Shown here one piece after another: positions 36,053 to 46,019 of a stretch of 64,000 bases of DNA. The stretch's first letter is position 1. Each line of letters begins with the position of its first letter. Made by a program: the position numbers and the translations under genes. The stretch covers positions 1,218,501 to 1,282,500 of the forward strand of contig JACCIC010000015.1 in assembly GCA_018907035.1 (NCBI GenBank), written 5' to 3'. The notes beneath the pieces are model-generated. The model was not told the DNA's origin and searched no databases. It saw only the letters and a program-made list of their open reading frames with translations. Source of the stretch: Sycobia sp. Sy_11. Taxonomy: Eukaryota > Arthropoda > Insecta > Hymenoptera > Epichrysomallidae.

Positions 36053-37266
36053 TTAGGTTGTGAAATATCTCCTTTCCGCTTTTTTGCCTTTTATTCAATG
36101 CTTTAGAAAGTGTTACAGTGATCTGATTTACTTCAAATATGCGCCGTTTTGTTCGATAATCTGTTTTCATCTAGACGGCAACTTCATAATACCCCTCTTG
36201 TAGAAACCTCTCTCCTTATTTGCGAAGAACTCGGACAGCCACTTTTGACAAGCCTCTTTTGAGTCCAACTTTACACCACCAAGGGCGTTCGACATGGACA
36301 GGAACAGGTGGTAATCACTTGGCACTATGCCCGGGCTATATGGTGGATACGATAAAACCTTCCATCCGAACTCGCGTAGCTTCTGACGAGTGATCAACGA
36401 AGTTTGTGGTCTGGCGTTGTCCTCATGGAACACTACACCCTTCTTGTTGGCCAATTGTGGAGTATTCTGGTTGATAGCCTGCTTCAAGCGGTCCAGTTGT
36501 TCACAGTAGATGGTAGAATTATGCGTCTGTCCATATGGAAGCAGCTCATAGTGGATGATTTCCTTCCAAACCCCCGGCTTTAGACCACGACCGTTTTCGC
36601 TTGATATTGTCATATGTAATACATTTTTCGTCGCCAGTCACCATCCGCTTCAAAAGTGGGTCGAGTGCGTTCCGTTTCAGCAGCACATCGCAGGCGTTGA
36701 TTCGGTCCAGGTTTTTTTGCGTCAAATCATGCGGCACCCAAACATCAAGCTTTTTTTGTATCAAGCCTTCTGCAGATGATTTAAAATGGTTTGGTGACTA
36801 ACTCTCATCTCCTGGACGATGTCATGAGATGCCACATGCCGGTCTAACTCGATAAATTTCATGATTTGATCGATATTCGTCGTCACAGGTCTTCCGCCGG
36901 CCGGCTTATCCATGGTGTCTTTTCACCGGCTCTGAATCGTCGAAAACATTTCTCTGCGGTTCGAAGTGATAGTGTGCCATCCCCAAAATACCATTAATGT
37001 CAGGGAACATTTCTCTAACGGATTTGCCTTTGACGAAGGAAAACTTTAAAATAGCGCGAATTTCGGCGTTAGTGAACTCCATGTTTACACGTCTATAACT
37101 TTTAAACGCAATATCCAAACTAATGATGCATAGCGTCGTTTTTTACGTTATGTCAAGACCTTTCAAATGATGTATAGTATTACCAAATACCAGCTCTGTA
37201 GCTCTTTGTACATAGCCGCGCATGTCATAAGACAAGAAGGCGGAAGAGAGATATTTGACAACCTAA
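36053..37266 (-). mobile_element. mariner element with intact inverted repeats
   Basis: Inverted repeats TTAGGTTGTGAAATATCTC and the complement of TTAGGTTGTCAAATATCTC, continuing into a CTTCCGC block, define a 1214-bp element flanked by TA (36051-36052 and 37267-37268). It is inserted in the Penelope terminus, whose sequence continues on both sides. Confidence 0.92.
36167..37118 (-). pseudogene. mariner transposase, frameshifted
   Basis: Read from 37118 leftwards: an N-terminal region (EFTNAEIRAILKFSFVKGKS), a middle segment with LLKRMVTGDEKCITYDN carrying the first catalytic Asp (36546-36764; the usual Trp is Cys), and a C-terminal segment (36167-36613) with HYELLPYGQTHNSTIY, the second Asp in FHEDNARPQT and the third in YSPGIVPSDYHLF. 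All three catalytic acids are present, but frameshifts separate the parts, so the gene is not directly translatable. The segment before MEFTNAE may include terminal non-coding sequence. Confidence 0.85.
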
Positions 37267-37670
37267 TATTTTCATCGGTCTTACAGTCTTTATAATATAG
37301 TATATTAGCTCAAATAATGACAGATTGTCCTTGTTTATATTGACCCCCAAAGAATCTGAAATAAAACTTATTACTACAATAAAAAATAAAAAATTAAAAA
37401 TAATAGATCATTAAAAATTAAAAAAAAGAAAATTAATAATAAAATAAAAATAAAATAATAAATAAAATAAAATAAAAATAAAATAATAAATAAAATAAAA
37501 TAAAAATAATAAAAAAAATATTCAGTCAACGACAACCTGACTGCCCCTACCACCTTAAATTTAGATTCACCTTTGGTGTGTAACATCGAGCTAATAATTA
37601 TAATAAAATATTATTAATTTTATTAAGCAATAAAAATATATTACAGATAAACATTAAAAGTATATATATT

Positions 37671-38125
37671 TGTATACACCTATATATATAAATGTAAGCT
37701 AGAGTTTTACGTGCCCCTTTTCTTTTTTTCTACATACACACATACATTCTCTCTCTCTAATAGGGAACTAGGCCGGCAGGCCGAGGCAGATACCTCTTTC
37801 CTTTAAAACGAAGGGAATTCGTATCTAAACAGAGCCTTGGACTTCAGTCTATATAAATTAACGTAGCCAACTCTTAAATAAATCTTCATTTTATTTATTC
37901 ATTTTATTATACCTTAAATAAATCTTCATTTCCCTTCAATTGTTTAATAATCCCGAGCTAGTGGAGGAAACTCCAGGCTCGAAACTAGCCAAGGTACATT
38001 CGAAGGCACACAGGCGTATATATGAGAAGATATACGTGTGCACTTCGAATAAAGTTAATGTGCTAAAAAGTATGAATATGCCCAGACGTCACATGAACTT
38101 AAAATTTTTGGGGCTCGTCCGAGAT
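37671..38125 (+). mobile_element. LTR with adjoining primer-binding site
   Basis: The sequence starts TGTATACACC. A similar start, TGTATACACGTATAAATATA, followed by AAATGTAAGCTAGA, recurs near 52430 after the envelope-like gene. At 38109-38125 lies TGGGGCTCGTCCGAGAT, close to the tRNA-Pro type primer-binding site of retroviruses and gypsy elements. The LTR end is therefore a little before 38109, possibly CA at 38092-38093. It may be the 5' LTR of the gypsy element at 44-52 kb, separated from it by later insertions. The shared stretch is only about 45 bp, so this link is uncertain. Confidence 0.55.
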
Positions 38126-38574
38126 ATTAACACTTGGCATTAAGCAATTGGAGTCAAACCTATAACAACTAATAAAATATAACAAATAATAATAACCTAA
38201 ACATCTCCATGGTCATCGATACAAGAGACAGGCACACCGTCACGTGTCGTGGCATCCTCATGATCATCGCATGAGACATCATGACATATCATCGACACAT
38301 CAATTCTCATTCATCTCTTACATAACTTGTAATTTACAATTTATATAATTTATGAAATATATGTTTGTAAGAAACTCTTAAAACTTTTTAAAACTAACCT
38401 CAAAAATTTTTTAACTTTAATTTTTCAATTTTTTAATTTTAATTTTAATTCAATTTTAACTTTAAACTTGATTTTAATTTAAATTTCCATCTATCTTAGA
38501 CTCAAACTAACCTCTCTTAAATTAAACTTATATAATTTATATTTGACTTACCTCATTTTTAACTAATTCTATAA

Positions 38575-38619
<45 letters not shown>

Positions 38620-38640
38620 TTATTTATTTAGAATTTAATC
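38126..38640. other. Leader-like and low-complexity sequence
   Basis: After the primer-binding site there is non-coding sequence with CATCATCG-type patches (38210-38300), then T- and A-rich low complexity, and an (AT)n microsatellite at about 38578-38616. No coding region is seen. Confidence 0.4.
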
Positions 38641-38777
38641 ATTCCTATATTTATATTTATATTTACATATTTAAATGTTTCTTCAGAGCTATAGTCTCCC
38701 ACACCCCACCTTTTCCTCTCCCCCCCCCAATCACAAACTGGAGGCAACCTTCCTCCACTCATTTGTAAGTCCGACTC

Positions 38778-39423
38778 CATGGACATGGACACCGGCCTTA
38801 CCACCGACCTCGACGGTCTTCCCCCCCAAAAGCTGATAGAAATTATCATCGGCCTCCGGGATCACATTGACCGCCTACAAAATATAATAACCACCACTAC
38901 AACAGATCCAGCCTTCTCTCAATCGGAATTCTCTGAATGAACTAAATTCGAAAGGTTACACCCCACGACGAATTCACCGAATGCGTAGCGGCGAAAAAAT
39001 CTGGCCACTAGTGGCCGTTCACCTAGACTCCTCCTCAACCGCCGCTAAGTCAATCTTCGACTTTAGCACCATCGGTGGCCTCAACATAAAAGTGGAGGCA
39101 AAGAGGAAGTCGAAATGCACGCCGCAGTGCCGGCGTTGCCTCAAATATAATCACACGGCAAACTACTGTCACACTACATGGGCCTGCGCTTTTTGCAGAA
39201 AAAATCACGCCACTCCGTCATGTCCTCTAAAAGACAATAAAGACGCGCGCCCCACCTGCGCTAACTGTAAAGGAGAGCACAGGGCAACTTACAGGGGCTG
39301 CCCCAAAGCCCAAAAGAAGGACAAGCTCCCCCAAAAACTAGTGAAGCCGGTAAATGTCCCCAAAACCGGTAACACCCCCCCACGCGCTCATACAGAAAAA
39401 GAGCATCACCTCCAATCCTCATA
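38778..39423 (+). pseudogene. LINE ORF1 (gag-like, three zinc knuckles)
   Basis: An ATG at 38778 opens MDMDTGLTTDLDG and a short helix with LRDHIDRLQNII before a stop near 38939. The frame resumes around 38960 with YTPRRIHRMRSGEKIWPLVAV, the start of the jockey-type RNA-binding domain. Three cysteine-histidine knuckles follow: CRRCLKYNHTANYC, CAFCRKNHATPSC and CANCKGEHRATYRGC. A large part between the helix and the RNA-binding domain is missing. ORF1 proteins of this clade bind the element RNA. Confidence 0.8.
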
Positions 39424-39588
39424 AAAATCGGGTAAACCCCACCCGCACCACATATGCGAGCATAGTGAGCAACAGTGCAGCATCAGCGGCACCATTGCAA
39501 ATCAGCTCGCCTCCCATTGCGTCCGAACTGCAAAACATCATAATGCAGTTCGTCACGAACATTACCGCCGCTCTCTGCAGACCTAATA

Positions 39589-41050
39589 ATGGCTAATTTC
39601 GAGATAAAGATCCTCAACTGGAACACCAACGGCATCCTCTGCAGAAATAGATCTCTAGAACTCCTCCAACTCTTGGAGGAGGAAAACATCGGGATCGCCT
39701 GCATCACAGAGACCCACCTCAACCCATCCCACAAACTCTTCCTTTCAAACTGCATCACGTATAGGAAGGACAGAGAGCACTCTAACGGTGGGAGCGTGGC
39801 AATCCTCGTCCACAAATCCTACCGCCACCGTGGAATTACAACTACCTCCATCTGCGAGACAATAGGGGTTGAAATTTCGCTCCAAAAAGGTCCCTTGAGG
39901 GTAATTGCATGCTATAACCCTCCACAACTCCTAAACAACTTTAAAGATCTTGCCTTGCTTCTCAGCAGCAACACCCCCACAATCATCGTCGGGGATCTAA
40001 ATGCTAAGCACCCCTCTTGGGGCTGCGGTTCCAGAAACAGGAACGGCCGTGCCCTCCTCAGAAAAACACCAGACATTCTCGATATTTTTCTCACCAAAAA
40101 TATCACACCCCTAAGCGACCCCCGGGTTATCTGTGCACTGAGCTCAGACCACAGCCCGGTGATCCTCGCCTTCCATGCATCACACATCTCTCTCCCGTCA
40201 CACACAGAACACATCGACTGGCTACATCTCAAATTCAACCTAGGGACATCAGACTTCCGATGCAGACCCATATTATCGATCTCTCAAATCGAGGAAGGGA
40301 TCACCTCCCTGTCTAATGACATCACCCACGCTGTTAGAATCTCTACATTCTCCCGCCCTCCACAGGGCACTAATAATAAACTCCCCGACGGTATTTTCAA
40401 GCTAATTAAGCAAAAGAATAGAATCGGGAAGAAATGGCAATATCTTAGAACTCCACTTCTCGAAACCCAACTCAACTCCTTACAAAGGGACATCCACTCT
40501 CCGATAAACGAGCTAAGAAACAGTCGCTTCAACGATTTCATCATTGAAGCCGAAACTCACCCCAAAAACCTCTGGACGGTGATAAAACCTATACGAGGCA
40601 GTCGCCCTTGCCTTCCATGACTCAAGCAATATGGCCAAACCTTCTCACTCGCTGAAGAAAAGCCCGAGATCTTCGCATCATCTCTCAGCAATCAGTGCTC
40701 ACCTCTACCCAGCGCACCAGAACTCTCACGCTTTCATGAGCATGTCACCCAGACAGCTCAACACTTCCTCCCTTCAAACAGGGACATCACCCCTACCTCC
40801 CCCAAAGAGATACGCGACATCATTCGCAGTCTTCAAAACAAGAAAGCCCCTGGTTCTGACAAAATCAATAACAACACACTAAAAATCCTCCCCCACAAAC
40901 ATATCATGTTCATCTGCAATATCGTAAACGCAATGATGAGACATCAATACTTTCCCAAGGCCTGGAAAACTCACCAATTCCTCCCCTATCCACATCCCAC
41001 TCTTACTCCCCCACCCCCTACACCGTTCCGTTTAATAATATTTTATCCCA
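39589..41050 (+). pseudogene. LINE ORF2 (endonuclease and start of RT)
   Basis: ORF2 starts with ATG at 39589. The apurinic-type endonuclease shows ILNWNTNG, ITETHL with the catalytic Glu, VGDLNAKHPSWGC and SSDHSPV with the catalytic His. Codons between GRALLRK and TPDILDIFL appear deleted. A stop at 40618-40620 ends the long frame. Further RT N-terminal sequence follows (IRDIIRSLQNKKAPGSDKIN and YFPKAWK near 40820-40970), then homology ends before the catalytic YADD region. The product could neither prime nor copy RNA. Confidence 0.82.
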
Positions 41051-41207
41051 ACAGGTAAAGGGAATGATACCTCTGGGTAGGAATCCCTGCGGGGAGGGGT
41101 TTTAGTCGGTAGTCATGCGAGCAAAGGCTCCATGAATCCGACACTACCTCTCTTAGAGAGGTGTCTTTAGAAGATTTCCCTCCCCGCGTCACAAAAAAAA
41201 AAAAAGT

Positions 41208-41365
41208 GAATGTTCATATCCAACTTTGGGATTCGTATCCTAAAGAAGGTGTGACGTTAGTCGGTATTACCTTTTTTGTTCTTCAGATTAATCTGACACT
41301 TCTCTCACACCTTATGGATATCTTTTGATTTTTGTATATTTTTAAATTTTTCTCACGTGAAAAAT

Positions 41366-41432
<67 letters not shown>

Positions 41433-43060
41433 CTTCTTTTATAAGATGGTTGTATGCCAAATCATACTAAAAATAATTTGTGAAAACAAATTATAAGAAT
41501 AATTTGATTTTTTTTTTGAATATTCTATTTTTTTCTATGCAAGAAGTAAATTGTATAATTATTTTGAAACATGAATTGTACAGAATGTTCAAATAAAAAC
41601 ATGAAAATAACCAAAAAATTTGTTAAATTAAACCCTTTTTAGTCTAAAATTTTCAGATTTTTCTCTTGCTTATTGAATTGTCAAACATAAATCAAATTAT
41701 TTTAATATTATAAGGGATTTTCAGTATATATGTAGAGTTATGGTCTTATCGATTTTTATTTACAAAAATTAATTTTAAAAATAATCAAAATTATTTAAAT
41801 TAACATATATCTATATATACCATTTCATATAACCAAAAATGTAAATTTCAATATAAATTGTTAGAAGTGATATCCAATATAAATTGTGTTTTGTTTTTTT
41901 ACTAATTTACATTTGTGAATTATTAATTATTTAAGCAAACAAATTGCAGTTAATTTCTATTGGGGCCCCTCTTTGATACGTCAACAAGTACAACCTCCTT
42001 AAACTATTATTTATTTGATCTATTTAAATCATGACAAAATGTCGAAATTTCAAATTCAAATTTCAGTGTTAATATATAATTCTAAAAATTGATTTATTTA
42101 TTTTGGGCATTAGTTCCATCAGCGATTCTACTACTTCTATATGAATTTATGCTTTTCTTTATATACATTCAATTTTTTACTACATTAGTTTGATCAATGT
42201 TGTAGTTCTTTTTTTTCGAATCTAAAACAAACTTAATTCTTTGGTTTTTTAAAATTATCCGATGGGATTTGGCAGTACGGCGTGCAATTGAAAATTTTAT
42301 TTTAAAAAAGTGCTACGTGTCAAAAAATGACATTTCTTTTTAAATGTTGTTTTCAATTGTATTAAACTGGTCACTCCAATAACCTTTTTTACCATTCAAA
42401 AATGGATTTCAAGATTGCAATTTCCAGATTTTTCAATTCTGATGGATTTGGCAAACTGTACAACTAGGTGAAGGTAAGTTTTAAAACCGAACGTAGAATT
42501 TCTTACAATCATATTGATTAACTTGTTATAGTTAAATATATTATATCATATCATATCATATCATACTTCATACCATATGATATCATTCATATCATACTAA
42601 TTTATAAATACAAAGCGTATTTTTGTTTGTACACGATAACCGAAAAAACTACGGAATCGATTGTTCTGAAATTTGATATATACATTCTATATTATCTTGA
42701 GAAGGGCATAAGCTATGTTCTTTTATTGAAAATCATTTTACTTTCATCAATAAATTAGTTAATGATTTTAACAATCAGTTTCACCAGCGGCCACTAGGTG
42801 GCGTCTTAAATCACGAACATCAACTCAAAGTAGCCCGCTTAAAGTATTAATACCAGGCCAGCTCAAACGAATGTTTATATCCAACTTTGGGATTCGTATC
42901 CTAAAGAAGGTGTGGCGTTAGTCGGTATTACCTTTTTTGTTCTTCAGGTTAATCTGACATTATTCTCACATCTTATGGATATCTTTTGATTTTTGTAAAT
43001 TTTATTTTCTCTTACGTGGGAAATCTCCCTCCCTCTCTCTCTCTCTCTCTAAAAAAAAGA
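41208..43060. repeat. Pair of about 200-bp direct repeats 1.66 kb apart
   Basis: AATGTTCATATCCAACTTTG at about 41209 and AATGTTTATATCCAACTTTG at about 42869 begin two closely similar blocks. Both run through GTATTACCTTTTTTGTTCTTC and CTTATGGATATCTTTTGATT to a CT-repeat (41368-41418 and about 43024-43050). Between them is AT-rich sequence with no coding region. This could be a pair of element termini or an old tandem duplication; I cannot decide. Confidence 0.7.
41368..41431. repeat. (CT)n(GT)n microsatellite
   Basis: About 51 bases of CT repeat run directly into a short GT repeat. A shorter CT run marks the same position in the second copy of the direct repeat (about 43024-43050). Confidence 0.9.
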
Positions 43061-43100
43061 ACAAACAAAAGAAAAGTACTACCTGAGTTCTCTTTGTTTA

Positions 43101-43678
43101 GTGGATAATCTAGGGTACCAGACAGTGAAGAAGGCTAATAAAGCATCCCAGAAAAAACGTAGACAGCTGCGAAAACAGAAAGAAACCAGGTTGAAGGCTC
43201 TCCGTCGAGACGAACTGCTCGGCGATTGCACTGCCCAAATCAAAGGGGCATTTGCTGATGCCTGTCAGATACTCAGCCCAGAAAAACGCACCAAGCTGTT
43301 CAAACACTTTGTGTCCACTGCTTGGGAGGCAAAATAAGGGAAAAGTGCTCAGCGTGCTGGTCCAAGCACTACACTATCCCTAAACTTTCCACAGAAAATC
43401 ACAACTTTGAACCACTCGATGGTAACGTTCTCACAACCATTTATGGCATTAAGGGCACACTAGGTGACCTGGAGGTACAACACCAGTACCCGCTGCTCTC
43501 CATCGATGCCATTGTAGAAATCCAGCACAGAAGCACTTGTGCGAAATGTTTCGAGGAGCGGAAACTCCCAACAGAGGACTGCCTGGGATGCATCTCATGC
43601 CAATATTCGAGACCCAAAGAAGTATTACGGTTCAGGAAACAAGAAGCCTGGCAAATTAAACAAATTACATATAAATAA
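43101..43678 (+). pseudogene. Unrecognised cysteine-containing reading frame, one frameshift
   Basis: The first part (43101-43337) has no ATG at its left end; it is preceded by a TTTGTTTAG acceptor-like sequence and is very basic (KKRRQLRKQKETRLKALRRD), then has ILSPEKRTKLFKHFVSTAW. A shift near 43330 leads to a second frame (43322-43678) with CSACWSKHY, CAKCFEERKLPTEDCLGC and CQYSRPKEVLRF, suggesting metal-binding cysteine pairs. Coding quality is far better than the AT-rich surroundings. I do not recognise the family. It could be a fragment of a mobile element protein or an exon of a displaced host gene. Confidence 0.5.
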
Positions 43679-43796
43679 ATGAATTTGTAACATTTAAAAT
43701 AAAAATACAAATTCAAGCATTGAAAAGGTTATTTTGAAAACATACCTGACGAATCCTTATGCTCACCATAATGTCATTAAAGTAAACCTGAAAAAA

Positions 43797-43862
43797 AATA
43801 CAATCACAAAGTAAACAATAGACATAACGCATATATATATAGATACATATATATACGCATAA

Positions 43863-43895
<33 letters not shown>

Positions 43896-44012
43896 ATATA
43901 TATGTATTCCACTATATACAAAAAATAAAAAATAAATTGAAACGCAACCTATAATGAAATGTATAAAAACCACGTACAGTGAAATATATATATATACCTT
44001 TGCAAAATACAC
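43797..44012. repeat. Inverted repeat, left arm (partner 52738-52988)
   Basis: ACAATCACAAAGTAAACAAT and the following CATAACGCATATATATA, CGCAACCTATAA, CCACGTAC and CCTTTGCAAAATACAC segments recur in reverse order and complement at 52738-52988. Both arms contain long AT arrays. The arms bracket the gypsy-class element. Confidence 0.75.
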
Positions 44013-44899
44013 TATATTTTACATCTATACAGACACTAGGTTACAACGCCTAGAATAAAATATTGCATTAATGCATGGATCGGCAACGATCATGACCGTT
44101 GGGAATTCGGGAACTATTTAGATAAAAGAATAGACCAATTGGAAAAGGCTCTGAATAAGGAACAAACCGAAAATAAACAATTGAAAAATACGATATAACA
44201 AATATATTCCCTCCTCGCAGAAGAGCAGGACGAATTAACAAAATCAGAAAGAAGAGAACAACAAATTATAATCTTCCTAAAGAAAAAGCAAAGAGATTTT
44301 GTAGCAAACAATTTTTGCTACAATTATAAACGCTATAATAAGCCTACACAAATTACCTAAAAGGCAGGATACTGAAACTATAGAAAGCTTAGAAAAAGCT
44401 TTTGAACAACTTTCCTTAACGGAATAAGCCTCACGACTAGAAGTGGGATTAAATAATCAAAAATTAATAAAAATTTTCAAAAGAAAAACACAAACCATTT
44501 AATGATAAAAAAAGGAGGGAGAACGTAACAAATGAATATAACAAATCGTCGAAAAGCCTCAATCGGGATGCTACAAATTAAACAAATGAATTAACATTAA
44601 CAAATTAATAACCCAACCTCACCATTCGAAAGGATTTAAAATTAAAAAAAATCAACCAAGGGAGGACGAATTCAGAACTCCTACGAAAGACTTAAAAGAA
44701 GTTAAAATCACGCCATTCGGCACATCAACGCCTCGAGAACAATCGAGTATCGAACAAAATATAGAAAATGTCAGTCCCATACCGACAGGTTCATCTACCG
44801 CTGAAAACTTATCGTTCTCCGGTGACTCTATAGACCTCGCCGAACAAAAGACGGTTAGACCATACTTATCACCTGATAAGTGATTTCTTAATAGCTGAA

Positions 44900-45700
44900 C
44901 ACCTACCAAGTACTAAAATGGCGAAGGATCAATCAACAACCATATCTTTGAAAGAAGCACTAAAATTTGTTAATTTAAACCTGAATTTGACGGGAAAAAT
45001 ATTCCCCTTAGCCATTTCTTAGAATACTGTACAGAAGCTAGGGAACTGATAAGCAATAATCTCGAAGAAAGCTTCATGAAATTACTTAAGAGAAAACTCT
45101 TGGGTGAAGCCTGAGAAATAATATCTGGGTACGCATTCGCCACAGTTGAAGAATTTAAAGAACATTTAAAGGACTTTTACGCCCAATCGAAAAACGTGCA
45201 CCAACTTCTTGGCGAACTGAGTAGTCAATACCAGGGTGAACATGAATCAGTTATAAGATACGCGAATAGAATGAGAGACATCGGCTCTCAAATTTATGAA
45301 GTAAATCGAAACATCACCAAAGCACCAAATACAGCCGCCTTCAAGCACAGCATCGAAAACGCAATCATAGTATTTTTCGAGTAGGATTAAAACCCGAAAT
45401 CGAAACTAGACTGAAAGAGAATGAAGCTATCAAGGACGTAGTAAAAGACGCGATAGCAGTAGAACGAAGACTCGAAGCTCGAGAGAATTTATTTAGAAGG
45501 CAAGAAATACGCCATAAACATAACAAACAAAATATTTACCCCAGACAGATAAATAATCTAACTCTTCCGAGAAGTACATCTTGTGGCTACTGCAATATAA
45601 TAGGTCATACGTTTGCAGAATGTTGGAAAAAACTCAGACCAAGCCAAGCGCTATTATGCCAAACTTGCGGAAGGTCAAATCATATTAACTACTAATCATA
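44900..45700 (+). pseudogene. gag of the gypsy-class element, broken
   Basis: Fragments in changing frames include PEFDGKNIPLSHFLEYC, typical of the gypsy capsid start, and LLGELSSQYQGEHESVIRYA (45196-45384). The region near 45590-45690 has zinc-knuckle segments CGYCNIIGHTFAEC and CQTCGRSNH, the second ended by a stop. A weaker glutamate- and lysine-rich coiled-coil segment lies upstream at 44110-44340. Gag packages the element RNA; this copy cannot make an intact protein. Confidence 0.78.
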
Positions 45701-45788
45701 CTTAACAGATACCAACGCCGAATTAATCTTTAGCCATAAACAACTCATCATAGCTGCCCAGACGACGAACATTCCTACATATAGTATT

Positions 45789-46001
45789 ATGAATATCCAC
45801 GTCGAACAGGAAATGGAGTTATTGTATACCGTGATTACCAAGAACCCAATGGGCGGCAAATGTAGATTCTTAGTAGACACAGGATCTGAAGGAAATTTAA
45901 TAAAAATAGGAACCATACCCCATCAGTTCAAAATCGATGAGTCACAGAAAGGACTCTTGAGGGGAATAAGCTCAGAACAATTTTCCACACTAGGAACTTA
46001 A
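45789..46001 (+). pseudogene. Retropepsin-like protease segment
   Basis: The frame contains CRFLVDTGSEGNLIK with the catalytic Asp in the DTG motif, typical of retroviral-type aspartic proteases that mature the polyprotein. It ends with a stop just before the RT frame, so the normal protease-RT fusion is interrupted. Confidence 0.75.
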
Positions 46002-46019
46002 AGTTTTGGGAGGAAACTC

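Larger units (their letters stand above)
36003..37590. mobile_element. Penelope-like end, truncated, split by a mariner
   Basis: 36003-36050 carries the terminal AATTGTACTTACGTCGACTG motif. After the mariner, 37269-37590 continues with the TCGGTCTTACAGTCTTTATAAT arm, an AAATAAAATAAAA-rich tract and the beginning of the hammerhead region near 37570-37585, where the homology stops. The opposite end of a Penelope arm appears at about 52996-53046, followed by spacer sequence resuming at TTCATTCGATGG. The left flank ends ATTCATTCCATG, so about ten bases may be duplicated around the whole nested block. Confidence 0.65.
38640..41205 (+). mobile_element. Jockey-like non-LTR retrotransposon, internally deleted
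   Basis: The element has an ORF1 with zinc knuckles, an ORF2 with endonuclease, a broken-off RT, a 3' untranslated region (CCCTGCGGGGAGGGG near 41086) and a poly(A) tail at 41193-41205. It is GC-rich compared with the host DNA. Most of the RT and the region after it are missing, but both the 5' coding part and the tail are present, so the loss is internal. The 5' limit is approximate. Confidence 0.85.

Noticed and set aside
37374..37586. Phe/Tyr/Ile-rich open frame on the minus strand
   Set aside because: Translation of the AAATAAAATAAAA low-complexity tract in a Penelope remnant.
39483..40544. Minus-strand frames opposite the LINE ORF2
   Set aside because: Shadows of the strong endonuclease frame on the plus strand.
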